Shown: positions 27,824 through 35,466 of the stretch, in pieces
Layout of the letters: each line of letters opens with the position of its first letter
Position numbering within the stretch: position 1 is the stretch's first letter
Assembly (NCBI RefSeq): GCF_011038975.1
Contig: NZ_JAAKEC010000004.1
Location: 62,001-126,000 of the forward strand
Origin: Adlercreutzia sp. ZJ176
GTDB lineage: Bacteria; Actinomycetota; Coriobacteriia; Coriobacteriales; Eggerthellaceae
Direction: 5' to 3'
Length of the DNA stretch: 64,000 nt
The notes under the pieces: model-generated
Told to the model about the DNA's origin: nothing
The model's input: the letters and a program-made list of their open reading frames with translations, nothing else
Database searches by the model: none
Position numbers and translations under genes: made by a program

Positions 27824-27855
27824 GCGCCCCGCGTGCCAGCTGGCACGCGGGGCGC
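27824..27855 (-). terminator. Perfect 32-bp palindrome between asd and tlyA
   Basis: The two 16-bp halves (27824-27839 and 27840-27855) are exact reverse complements, giving a 14-bp stem with an AGCT loop. On the minus strand it follows asd by about 105 nt and is followed by TTTGG. It could terminate the asd transcript, but it sits so close to the tlyA start that it may instead control tlyA translation. Confidence 0.65.
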
Positions 27856-27961
27856 GAAAGAGGCGCTTACAGGCTCGCAGGCTGCGCCCGCACGGCGCGA
27901 CCGGGCTCGACATCCGCGCACGGCGGCCTGCGCTCGCCAACCTGCGCCCGCCGGCTTGCGC

Positions 27962-29017
27962 TTACGCCTGGGGCAGCAGCAGCTGGGCGATCTGCACGGC
28001 GTTGAGGGCCGCACCCTTGCGGATCTGGTCGGCCACGTTCCAGAAGGCCAGGCCGTGCTCTACCGAGGGATCGCGGCGCAGACGCCCCACGTACGCGCCG
28101 TCGGTGCCGGCGAGCAGCCCCGGCATGGGGTAGGCGTTGCTCGCCGGGTCGTCCATCACGGTGATGCCGGGAGCCGCCTCGAGCGCGGCGCGCGCGGCCT
28201 CCACCGTCACCTCGTCGGCGAACTCCACGTTGATGGACTCGCCGTGGCAGCGCAACACGGGCACGCGCACGCAGGTGGCAGCCACCTTGATGTTATCGTC
28301 GCCCATGATCTTCTTCGTCTCCGCCACCATCTTCCACTCTTCCTTGGTGGAGTCGTCCTCGAGGAACTTGTCGATGTGCGGGATGCAGTTGAACGCGATG
28401 CGGTGCTGGAACGCCTTCACCGTGAGCTCGTCGTCGGCCTTGCCGTCGAGGAACTCGCGCGTCTGGTCGTAGAGCTCGCGCATGGCCGGCGCGCCCGCGC
28501 CCGACGCGGCCTGGTAGGTGGACACCACCACGCGCGTGATGCGGCTCAGGTCGTAGAGCGGCTTGAGGGCCGCCACCATCTGGATGGTGGAGCAGTTGGG
28601 GTTCGCGATCACGCCGGAATGCCAGCTGACGTCGCCCGGGTTCACCTCGGGCACCACGAGCGGCACGTCCTCGTCCATGCGGAACGCGCTCGAGTTGTCG
28701 ATCATCACGGCGCCCGCGGCCACCACGGCCTCGCGCATCGCCTTCGACACGTCGGAGCCCGCCGAGAACAGCGCGATGTCAACGTCCTCGAACGACTCCG
28801 GGGTCATCTCCTGCACCACCAGCTCGCCCGCCGGCACGTCGCCGCAGCCGCCGAACTCGAGCTTCTTGCCCGCGCTGCGCGCGCTCGCCAAGGCGCGCAC
28901 CTCGCAAGCCGGGAAGTCCAGGTCGTGCAGCACCTTCAGAAACTCGCGCCCCACCGCGCCCGTCGCGCCCGCGACCGCCACCACCGGCCGAGCCGGTATC
29001 TCTTTCGTCCAAGCCAT
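27962..29017 (-). CDS. asd: Aspartate-semialdehyde dehydrogenase
   Basis: Reduces L-aspartyl-4-phosphate to the semialdehyde with NADPH, the second step of lysine, methionine, threonine and diaminopimelate synthesis. 351 residues, full length. Nucleotide motif VAGATGAVG (15-23), catalytic cysteine C142 in NPNCSTIQ, and the later RVPVLRCHGESINVEF. AAGGAG lies before the ATG at 29017. It follows lysC on the same strand, but with a 350-bp gap holding a terminator and a structured repeat, so the two are not a simple operon. Confidence 0.96.
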   Translation of the reverse strand: MAWTKEIPARPVVAVAGATGAVGREFLKVLHDLDFPACEVRALASARSAGKKLEFGGCGDVPAGELVVQEMTPESFEDVDIALFSAGSDVSKAMREAVVAAGAVMIDNSSAFRMDEDVPLVVPEVNPGDVSWHSGVIANPNCSTIQMVAALKPLYDLSRITRVVVSTYQAASGAGAPAMRELYDQTREFLDGKADDELTVKAFQHRIAFNCIPHIDKFLEDDSTKEEWKMVAETKKIMGDDNIKVAATCVRVPVLRCHGESINVEFADEVTVEAARAALEAAPGITVMDDPASNAYPMPGLLAGTDGAYVGRLRRDPSVEHGLAFWNVADQIRKGAALNAVQIAQLLLPQA

Positions 29018-29163
29018 CTTCCGTCTCCTTCAACCAAGTTCAGCGGCTCGCAAACCGCACGTCATAACTAGAATTTATCAGCCACGAACCCGGACTACGC
29101 GTCAAATCGGCAGATCGGCGGCAAAACCCAGCCGTCTGCCTTCCCAGCAAGCGCCCGCACGCC

Positions 29164-29186
29164 AAAAGACCGCATAAAGAGCGGTC
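29164..29186 (-). terminator. Predicted Rho-independent terminator downstream of lysC and repeat copy B
   Basis: On the minus strand GACCGC and GCGGTC (29181-29186 and 29168-29173) form a 6-bp stem with a 7-nt loop, followed by TTTT (29164-29167). Short but well-formed. Confidence 0.6.
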
Positions 29187-29220
29187 AGTCAACCTTTCGA
29201 CGCAAAGAGGCCCTCACGCA

Positions 29221-29336
29221 AGGCGAGCTGCGGAGGGGTGCTCACCAAGCGAGTTCCGCACGAGCCGAAATGCCCGGTGGGCATTTCGCGCGAGCAGGAC
29301 TGTCTGAGCGACTGAGCTCCCCTTCGCAGCTCGCCT
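29221..29336 (+). repeat. Structured palindromic element, copy B (intergenic, lysC-asd)
   Basis: Outer arms 29221-29238 and 29319-29336 pair over 18 bp with one G-U wobble; inner arms CGAAATGCCC and GGGCATTTCG form a second hairpin. Between stems the sequence matches copy A (9288-9399, minus strand) almost base for base, with only one change in the right-hand block. It fills about a third of the 350-bp lysC-asd gap (29018-29367); the rest holds the terminator and nothing else recognisable. Confidence 0.85.
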
Positions 29337-29367
29337 GGCGCCCGCAGCTCGCCTGACGCGCGAGCGC

Positions 29368-30645
29368 TTAGCGCCCCTTCTTCATCTTCGCGGCGATCTC
29401 CTCCGCCGAGAGCTGCGTCTCCTCGAACACGCTGTCGGAGTCCAGCTCGAACGCGGTGTGCAGCACCTGTACGGCACGCGTGGCCTCCGACGCCTCGACC
29501 ACCATCGACAGCCTGATGGGCGACGTGGAGATGGCCAAGATGTTGATCTGGTTCTCGCCCATGGTGGTGAAGGCGCGCGCCGCCACGCCGGGCGACGACT
29601 TCATGCCCGTGCCCACGAGGCTCACCTTCGCGATGTCCTCGTCAACCACGTACTCGGTGGCGCCGATCTCGCCGATGATGCAGTCGAGCGTCTCTTCGGC
29701 GCGCTTCAGGTCGGCGCCGGGGCAGGTGAACGAGATGTCGGTGTAGCCGTCCAGCGAGATGTTCTGGATGATCATGTCGGTGTTCACCATGTTCGCAGCC
29801 AGCGCCGAGAACACCTTCGCGGCGACGCCCGTGTTGTCGGGCACGCGGCGGATGGTCACCTTCACCTCGGACGTGTCGTGCGCGATGCCGGTGATGACGG
29901 CTTCCTCCATGTCGGGGTCCTCCTTGATGTACGTGCCCTCCGCATCGGAAAACGCGGAGCGCGAGTGAATGACGACGTTCCACTTGCGCGCGAACTCGAC
30001 GGCGCGGCTCTGCAGCACGCCCGAGCCGGCGCTCGAGAGCTCGAGCATGTCGTCATAGGAAATCTGATCGAGCTTGCGCGCGCGCGGCGCCACGCGCGGG
30101 TCGGTGGTGTAGACGCCGTCCACGTCGGAGTAGATCTCGCACACGTCCGCGCCGATGCCCCAGGCCACCGCCACAGCCGTGGTGTCGGACCCGCCGCGCC
30201 CGAGCGTGGTGATGTCGCCGTTCGCGTCGATGCCCTGGAAGCCCGCCACCACGGGGATGGCGCCGTCGTCGAGCGCCGCCAGAATGCGCTCGTTGTGCAC
30301 CTTAACGATCTTCGCCTTGTTGTGGATGCCGTCGGTCTCGATGCCGGCCTGGCGGCCCGTGAAGCTCATGGACTTGTAGCCCAGCTCGCCGATGGCCATG
30401 GCCAAAAGCGTCATGGACACCTGCTCGCCCGTGGAGAGCAGGCGGTCGAGCTCGCGCGCCGGCGGGTTGGAGGTGACGGCGCGGCTGAGCCCCATGAGCT
30501 CGTCGGTGGTCTTGCCCATGGCCGAAACCACGGCGACCACCTTGTGCCCCTGCTGCCTCATCCCCACCAGGCGCTTTGCAACGTTCTTGATGCGTTCGGG
30601 CGAGGCAACCGACGTGCCGCCGAACTTTGCAACGATCAAAGACAT
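29368..30645 (-). CDS. lysC: Aspartate kinase
   Basis: Phosphorylates L-aspartate, first step of the aspartate-family amino acid and diaminopimelate pathway. 425 residues. The kinase domain starts [15 protein letters not shown] and includes [12 protein letters not shown] and [15 protein letters not shown]. Two C-terminal ACT domains follow (from about residue 265), expected to mediate feedback inhibition. This single-chain arrangement is typical of Gram-positive LysC. Its pathway partner asd is downstream on the same strand. Confidence 0.96.
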   Translation of the reverse strand: MSLIVAKFGGTSVASPERIKNVAKRLVGMRQQGHKVVAVVSAMGKTTDELMGLSRAVTSNPPARELDRLLSTGEQVSMTLLAMAIGELGYKSMSFTGRQAGIETDGIHNKAKIVKVHNERILAALDDGAIPVVAGFQGIDANGDITTLGRGGSDTTAVAVAWGIGADVCEIYSDVDGVYTTDPRVAPRARKLDQISYDDMLELSSAGSGVLQSRAVEFARKWNVVIHSRSAFSDAEGTYIKEDPDMEEAVITGIAHDTSEVKVTIRRVPDNTGVAAKVFSALAANMVNTDMIIQNISLDGYTDISFTCPGADLKRAEETLDCIIGEIGATEYVVDEDIAKVSLVGTGMKSSPGVAARAFTTMGENQINILAISTSPIRLSMVVEASEATRAVQVLHTAFELDSDSVFEETQLSAEEIAAKMKKGR

Positions 30646-30767
30646 GGTTTATCTCTCAGTTTTCTTCCCTGTGCGTCCTCGTCGGGCACGCGCCGAAAAT
30701 GAGCAGGCGAAAACGTCGAAGAGAAGGCGCATGCCCGCGCACAAGCGCATAAACCCAGCAGCGTCCC

Positions 30768-30776
30768 ACTATAGCA
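30768..30776 (-). promoter_or_regulatory. Predicted extended -10 promoter of lysC
   Basis: On the minus strand, TGC-TATAGT (box at 30768-30773) follows a T-run and leads into a ~115-nt leader before the lysC ATG. No convincing -35 was seen, which is common for extended -10 promoters. Confidence 0.5.
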
Positions 30777-30906
30777 AAAAGAACGCGCGCCGAGGCCCTC
30801 TGCCAGCGAAATGCACGATCGGCCAGCCCACGAGCACGAAGGGCTAGCGCGCGCCGTCAGCCTGCGAACCCACCGCCCCGCGCCCGTGCCCGCAGGCTCG
30901 CGCCTG

Positions 30907-32139
30907 CTAGCGCGCGCCGTTCTCGGGCATCTTCCACATGAGGGCCAGCCCCACCACGAACAGCGCGGCCACGGACAAAACGCCGATGGAGGGGTTGCCG
31001 GTGAGCTGGGTGAACAGGCTCACGAGAAAGGTTCCCATGACGGCCGCGTACTTGCCGAGGATGTCGAAGAAGCCGTAGTACTCGTTAGCGCGCTCCTTCG
31101 GGATGAGCTTGCCGAACTCGCTGCGCGAGAGCGCCTGGATGCCGCCCTGGAACAGGCCCACGCACACCGCCAGGATCCAGAACTCCACCGCGCTGCGCAG
31201 GAAGAACGCCGCGAACAGCGTGATGCAGAAGTACGCGAACACCGCGATCATGAGCATGCGCCGCGTGCCGAAGCGCGCCGAGAGGCGCCCGTAGGCGATG
31301 GCCGACGGGAACGCCACGAACTGCGTCATCAGCAGCGCCAGCACGAGCTGCGTCGAGTCGATCCCCAGGTCAGTGCCGTAGGACGTGGACATCTTGATGA
31401 TGGTGTGCACGCCGTCGATGTAGAAGAAGTACGCCAGCATGAACAGAAGGATGCGCTTGTCGCGCGCGATGTCGCGCACCGTGGCCAGAAGGCCCGAGAA
31501 CGTCGCGCGCATCAGGTGCGGCACGCGCTCCTTGTAGTGCGTCTGGTGCACGTCGCGGATGATCGGCACCGAGAACGCCAGCCACCACGCCGCCGTGATG
31601 AAGAACGCGATCTTCATGCCGAGCATCATGTCGATGCCGATGCTCGGCCCGCCGAGCACCACCGCCAGACACGCGATGAACGGGATGCACGAGCCGATGT
31701 AGCCCCACGCGTAGCCATGCGACGACACCTCGTCGAAGCGGTCCTCGGTGGTGGCGTCAACCAAAAACGCGTCGTAGAACACCATGGAGCCGTTGAGCAT
31801 GACCGCCGAGATCACGTAGAGCACGAGAAACGCCAGCGCATGGGTGGGCACGCCGAGCGCGGCGCACGCCACCACGCCCGTGCCGACGAACCCCACGAGG
31901 AACTTCTTCTTGTTGCCGCGCAGGTCGGCCAAGCTGCCGAGCACGGGCATGAGCAGGGCCAGGATGAGCGAGGCCACCGTCTCGGCGTAGCCCCAGGCCA
32001 CCACGACCGACGAGCCGGGCTCGGCGAGGGAGGCGAAGTAGATGGGGATGAGCGCCGTCGAGAGCATGACGAAGCCCGAGTTTCCCACGTCGTAGAGCAC
32101 CCAGCTGCGCTCCTGCCTCGTCATCTTCATGCGCCCCAT
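30907..32139 (-). CDS. MFS transporter, UMF1 (Atg22-like) family
   Basis: 410-residue inner-membrane protein with about 12 helices. The start (RQERSWVLYDVGNSGFVMLSTALIPIYF) and loop SLADLRGNKKKFLVGFVGTG match the UMF1 family of major facilitators, related to the yeast vacuolar amino acid effluxer Atg22; the bacterial substrate is unknown. I use the ATG at 32139; the frame continues to 33459 antisense to the next gene, and that part is rejected. The gene diverges from the phospholipase-like gene. Confidence 0.88.
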   Translation of the reverse strand: MGRMKMTRQERSWVLYDVGNSGFVMLSTALIPIYFASLAEPGSSVVVAWGYAETVASLILALLMPVLGSLADLRGNKKKFLVGFVGTGVVACAALGVPTHALAFLVLYVISAVMLNGSMVFYDAFLVDATTEDRFDEVSSHGYAWGYIGSCIPFIACLAVVLGGPSIGIDMMLGMKIAFFITAAWWLAFSVPIIRDVHQTHYKERVPHLMRATFSGLLATVRDIARDKRILLFMLAYFFYIDGVHTIIKMSTSYGTDLGIDSTQLVLALLMTQFVAFPSAIAYGRLSARFGTRRMLMIAVFAYFCITLFAAFFLRSAVEFWILAVCVGLFQGGIQALSRSEFGKLIPKERANEYYGFFDILGKYAAVMGTFLVSLFTQLTGNPSIGVLSVAALFVVGLALMWKMPENGAR

Positions 32140-32178
32140 GCGACCCCGTGTCCTTCCGTTTGCGGAAATTGAACGAAA

Positions 32179-32207
32179 TTGATTTGATGCGCTGACTATT
32201 GTATATG
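32179..32207 (+). promoter_or_regulatory. Predicted promoter of the phospholipase-C-like gene
   Basis: TTGATT (32179-32184), 17-bp spacer and TATATG (32202-32207) in an A+T-rich patch between two divergent genes. The start codon at 32254 is about 40 nt downstream of the expected transcription start. Confidence 0.6.
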
Positions 32208-32253
32208 ATGTGACCCAGCACGCAGGTAAAGTTACGGTCAGATGGGAGCCGCC

Positions 32254-33219
32254 ATGCCCGCAATCATCACGCACGACACCTTCGGACACGAGGTCTACTC
32301 GACGCTGTTCGAGTTCATCGGCGGCACGCGTGACGAGGCCGAGGCGTTCCTTCTGGGGAACCAGGGTCCCGACCCGCTGTTCTACTCCGTGGTGAACCCG
32401 CGCCTCGCGCCGGCGCGCCGCCTCGGCTCGATCATGCACGACCAGATGCCCGCCGAGCTTCTGTGCGCGCTCAAGCGCTCGGTCGCCACGCTGCCGGAGG
32501 CCGACCGCTCCTGCGCCCGCGCCTATGCGCTGGGTTTTTTGTGCCACTACGAGCTCGACTCCGCAGCGCACCCCCTCGTGTTCTTCTGGCAGCACGCCCT
32601 CTGCGACGCCGGCGTCGAGGGGCTTGGCCGCGAGCACGGCTCCGACGTGCACGCGCTCATCGAGAGCGAGCTCGACGAGCTGGTGCTCACCACGCGACGT
32701 GACGCCACCATCGCCACCTTCAACCCCTCGAAGGACGTGCTGAAGGCGTCGCGGCACGTGCTCGACATGGTCTCGAGCATGTACGCCTACCTGGCGCGCG
32801 ACGTGTACGGACTGGTGATCCCCGCCGACACGTTCAAGGCGAGCGTGCGGGCGTTCCGCAGCGTGCAGGCGCTGTTCTACTCGCCGAGCGGGCTCAAGCA
32901 CAACGTGATCGGGCGCGTGGAGACGCTCGTGCGCCCCCACTCGTTCTACCGCGCCATGAGCCACCGCAACCGCGCGCTCACCGCGTCGGCCTTCGACAAC
33001 CACGAGCACGCCACCTGGGAGAACCCCTTCACGGGCGAGAAGTCGCACGCGAGCTTCGTCGAGCTGTTCGAGGGCGCCCGCGCCCGCGCGCTCGCCGACC
33101 TCGTCGCCTTCGACGCCCCCGCCCTCACCTTGGAGGGCGCACGAGCGATCACCCGCGACCTCAACTTCTCCGGCGAGCCCGTCAACGCCCGGATCATAGC
33201 CGTGGAGGACGCGCGGTAG
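32254..33219 (+). CDS. Zinc-dependent phospholipase C-like protein
   Basis: 321-residue protein whose first half resembles the S1/P1-nuclease-like zinc-dependent phospholipase C fold: ITHDTFGHEV, GNQGPDPLFY, SIMHDQMP and ALGFLCHYELDSAAHP supply conserved His/Asp residues. No signal peptide is seen, so it appears cytoplasmic, and the true substrate is uncertain. GGGAG just before the ATG at 32254 decides the start over an ATG 12 bp upstream. Confidence 0.8.
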   Translation: MPAIITHDTFGHEVYSTLFEFIGGTRDEAEAFLLGNQGPDPLFYSVVNPRLAPARRLGSIMHDQMPAELLCALKRSVATLPEADRSCARAYALGFLCHYELDSAAHPLVFFWQHALCDAGVEGLGREHGSDVHALIESELDELVLTTRRDATIATFNPSKDVLKASRHVLDMVSSMYAYLARDVYGLVIPADTFKASVRAFRSVQALFYSPSGLKHNVIGRVETLVRPHSFYRAMSHRNRALTASAFDNHEHATWENPFTGEKSHASFVELFEGARARALADLVAFDAPALTLEGARAITRDLNFSGEPVNARIIAVEDAR

Positions 33220-33277
33220 CAACGGCTTTGGGCGAGACAGCCCCCAGCCCCGTGCGCTCGCCATGCCGCAGGCGCAA

Positions 33278-33306
33278 GAGGGGCGGCCCCGGCCGGACCG
33301 CCCCTC
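33278..33306. terminator. Bidirectional hairpin between convergent genes
   Basis: GAGGGGCGG (33278-33286) pairs with CCGCCCCTC (33298-33306). It separates the phospholipase-like gene from the convergent DUF47 gene. No long T-run follows on either side. Confidence 0.5.
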
Positions 33307-33365
33307 CCCTTCGCGTATGTGAACCTGCCCGAGGGCCTCGCCTCGGGGACAAGCCCGCGGCGCGC

Positions 33366-33995
33366 CTACATGTTCTTGAGCAGGATGGTGCTCACGATGT
33401 CGGCGGCATGCTCGGTGGCGTCGCAGCAGCGTTCCATGCGCTCGTAGACGCGCGACCACACGAGCACGTGCATGACGTCGTCGTTCTCCACGGTGTGGAG
33501 GCGGCGCATGGCGGCGCTGTAGAGGCCGTCAGCCTCTTCCTCGTAGTCGTTGATGTCGAGGATGAGCTGCTTGAACTTCTTCGACTTCTTGAAGTTGTGG
33601 AACTCGCTCATGGCGCGGTCGAGCGCCTTGCACGACTTCTTGATGAGGTCGGCGAAGCGCAGGGCGTCCTCGGGCATGGTGCGGATGTCATACATGTACA
33701 TGTGCGTGACGACGTCCTCGATGTAGTCGAGCACGTTGTCGAGCGCATGCGCGAGCTCGACGATGTCCTCGCGGTCGATCGGCGGCATGAAGTCCGTCGC
33801 AGCGCTCGAGAACACGTCGTGGTTGATGCTGTCGCCCTTGCGCTCGAGCTCGTGGACCGCGGGGATCACGTCGTTCAGGTCCTCCGAGCCCTCGTAGCCG
33901 TCGAGCGCATTGATCAGGAGGTCGGACTCCTCCACGGCGAGCGCCGTCAGCTTCTCATACGCCTTGAAGTAGTCGTACTTCTGCTTCTTTGCCAT
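33366..33995 (-). CDS. DUF47/PhoU-like accessory protein of a PiT phosphate transporter
   Basis: 209-residue all-helical cytoplasmic protein of the DUF47 (TIGR00153, PhoU-like) family: MAKKQKYDYFKAYEKLTALAVEES, LERKGDSINHDVF and ERCCDATEHAADIV carry the conserved acidic/histidine metal-binding pattern. Such proteins are usually encoded next to pit and are thought to regulate low-affinity phosphate uptake. It lies 39 bp downstream of the pit gene. Confidence 0.93.
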   Translation of the reverse strand: MAKKQKYDYFKAYEKLTALAVEESDLLINALDGYEGSEDLNDVIPAVHELERKGDSINHDVFSSAATDFMPPIDREDIVELAHALDNVLDYIEDVVTHMYMYDIRTMPEDALRFADLIKKSCKALDRAMSEFHNFKKSKKFKQLILDINDYEEEADGLYSAAMRRLHTVENDDVMHVLVWSRVYERMERCCDATEHAADIVSTILLKNM

Positions 33996-34034
33996 CTTCG
34001 TCTCCTATCGAAGAATCGACTTGCCTTAACACGC

Positions 34035-35090
34035 CTACAGAATGAAGAGGAACATCTTCGCGCACGCGAATCCCAGGATGCCGCAGCCGGGGAACGTCAG
34101 GACCCAGGTCTTCACCATGTCGATGGCGATGCTCCACTTCACGCCCTTGGGGTTCTTCGCCGCACCCACGCCCATGATGGCCGTGGTGTTGGTGTGCGTG
34201 GTGGACACCGGCAGGCCGCCGAACGTGGCGAGCACGAGGCTCACGCACGTGGAGAGGCTTGCCGCGAAGCCCTGGAACGACTCAAGCTTGACCATGTCGA
34301 CGCCGACGCTCTTGATGATGCGCTCGCCGCCGACCGCCGTGCCGAGGCCCATGTTCAACGCGCAGAACACCATGAGCCACACCGGCAGCACCATCGACTC
34401 GGCGCTCGTGCCCATGCCGAGCGCCAGCGAGATGGCCAGCACGAAGATCGACATGAACTTCTGGCCGTCTTGCGCGCCGTGCATGAACGCCACGCCCGCG
34501 CCCGCCGCGACCTGCGCCCAGCGGAAGAACTTGTTGGCGCTCTTGCGATTCGCGTTGCTGAAGGCGCGGCTGATGATCTGGTAGAACAGCCACCCCAGGC
34601 CGAAGCCGAGGAGCGTGGAGAGCAGGATGCCGTAGATGACCTTGACCCACTCGGCGCCGTTGATGGCGCCGAAGCTGCCCTGCAGCGCGATGGCCGCGCC
34701 GGTGAGGCCCGCGATGAGCGAATGGCTCTGCGAGGTGGGAATGCCGAAGTACCAGGCCACCGTGCCCCACACGATGATGGCCACCATGGCGGCCATGAGC
34801 GCGATGAGCGACTGGTGGGCGTCGCCGCCGAAGTTAACCATGGAGAAGATGGTGTGGGCGACGGCCGACGTCACGAGCGAGACGAGGAGCAGCCCGAAGA
34901 AGTTGCAGATGGCGGCCATGATGATGGCGTGCTTGGGCTTCATGGCGCGCGTGGAGACCACCGTCGCGATGGCGTTGGGGGCGTCGGTCGCCCCGTTGAC
35001 CACGATGACGCCTATGTTGAGCAGCGTGACCACCAGAAGAAGCGGGTTCTGCATGAGTTCAGAAAGGAAAAGGGTCCACTCGATGGTCAC
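34035..35090 (-). CDS. pit: PiT-family inorganic phosphate transporter
   Basis: 351-residue membrane protein with about ten helices and the duplicated PiT signature (NGATDAPNAIATVVSTRAM in the first half; GGLPVSTTHTNTTAIMGVG in the second), plus GIPTSQSHSLIAGLTGAA. It imports phosphate (often as a metal-phosphate complex) with H+ or Na+. Upstream repeats at 35149-35242 look like Pho boxes, so induction by phosphate limitation is likely. First gene of a two-gene operon with the DUF47 protein. Confidence 0.94.
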   Translation of the reverse strand: MTIEWTLFLSELMQNPLLLVVTLLNIGVIVVNGATDAPNAIATVVSTRAMKPKHAIIMAAICNFFGLLLVSLVTSAVAHTIFSMVNFGGDAHQSLIALMAAMVAIIVWGTVAWYFGIPTSQSHSLIAGLTGAAIALQGSFGAINGAEWVKVIYGILLSTLLGFGLGWLFYQIISRAFSNANRKSANKFFRWAQVAAGAGVAFMHGAQDGQKFMSIFVLAISLALGMGTSAESMVLPVWLMVFCALNMGLGTAVGGERIIKSVGVDMVKLESFQGFAASLSTCVSLVLATFGGLPVSTTHTNTTAIMGVGAAKNPKGVKWSIAIDMVKTWVLTFPGCGILGFACAKMFLFIL

Positions 35091-35148
35091 AGGCGTCCTT
35101 CCGACGGTTCGGCTTCACGCGGCGGCGCCACGTGCAGGCAACTGAAGT

Positions 35149-35242
35149 TTAACAGTACCTTAACATTGTAAAGAAACAAACCGCTTTGTTTTACGCAGAC
35201 GGTGAGCCAGTTTCGTAAAGTTTAGGTAAAGCAAATGTAAAG
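35149..35242 (-). promoter_or_regulatory. Pho-box-like array upstream of pit
   Basis: GTAAAG occurs at 35215, 35226 and 35237 with exact 11-bp spacing (CTTTAC on the pit strand), again at 35168, and TTAACA occurs at 35149 and 35160, also 11 bp apart. Direct repeats with 11-bp period, including TTAACA/TTTACA words, are the hallmark of PhoP/PhoB-type response regulators. The stretch is strikingly A+T-rich for this genome. Confidence 0.7.
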
Positions 35243-35287
35243 AACCGTCAGAAGGCGCCAAGGCGCAGGCGGCACGGGGGCAAAACG

Positions 35288-35385
35288 CCGCTTGTCGTTC
35301 GCAGCGTCGAGCAGTTCCGTCCGTTCCATCAGGACGGACGGAACTGCTCAGGCTCCCAGCCGAAGCGCGCGAAGGTACGGCGCCG
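35288..35385. repeat. Duplicated 3' end of the MBL-hydrolase gene (left boundary repeat of the 35.4-42.3 kb block)
   Basis: Positions 35347-35385 are identical to 42327-42365, which encode the last residues of the MBL hydrolase, and CCGCTTGTCGTTCG (35288-35301) recurs at 42286-42299. Here the reading frame has no stop, so this is a remnant and not a gene. A perfect 15-bp hairpin (GAGCAGTTCCGTCCG and its complement, 35308-35349) sits between the two matching parts. Confidence 0.85.
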
Positions 35386-35405
35386 GAGCTTGCAAGCGAA
35401 AGCAA

Positions 35406-35435
35406 GCGGGCGGCGGGGATGTTCCCGCCGCCCGC
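35406..35435 (-). terminator. Terminator of the AAA-VWA-LRR-TetR operon
   Basis: Arms 35406-35417 and 35424-35435 (GCGGGCGGCGGG and its complement) form a 12-bp stem with a 6-nt loop, followed on the minus strand by TTGCTTT. It lies about 30 bp after the ATPase stop codon. A near-identical hairpin ends the molybdoenzyme operon at 54989-55014. Confidence 0.7.
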
Positions 35436-35466
35436 GTTCCTAGGCTCGCCGAGAGGCGCGCGGACG

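Noticed and set aside
32140-33459. N-terminal extension of the UMF1 transporter frame
   Set aside because: It lies antisense to the phospholipase-like gene and has no hydrophobic or family-like sequence.
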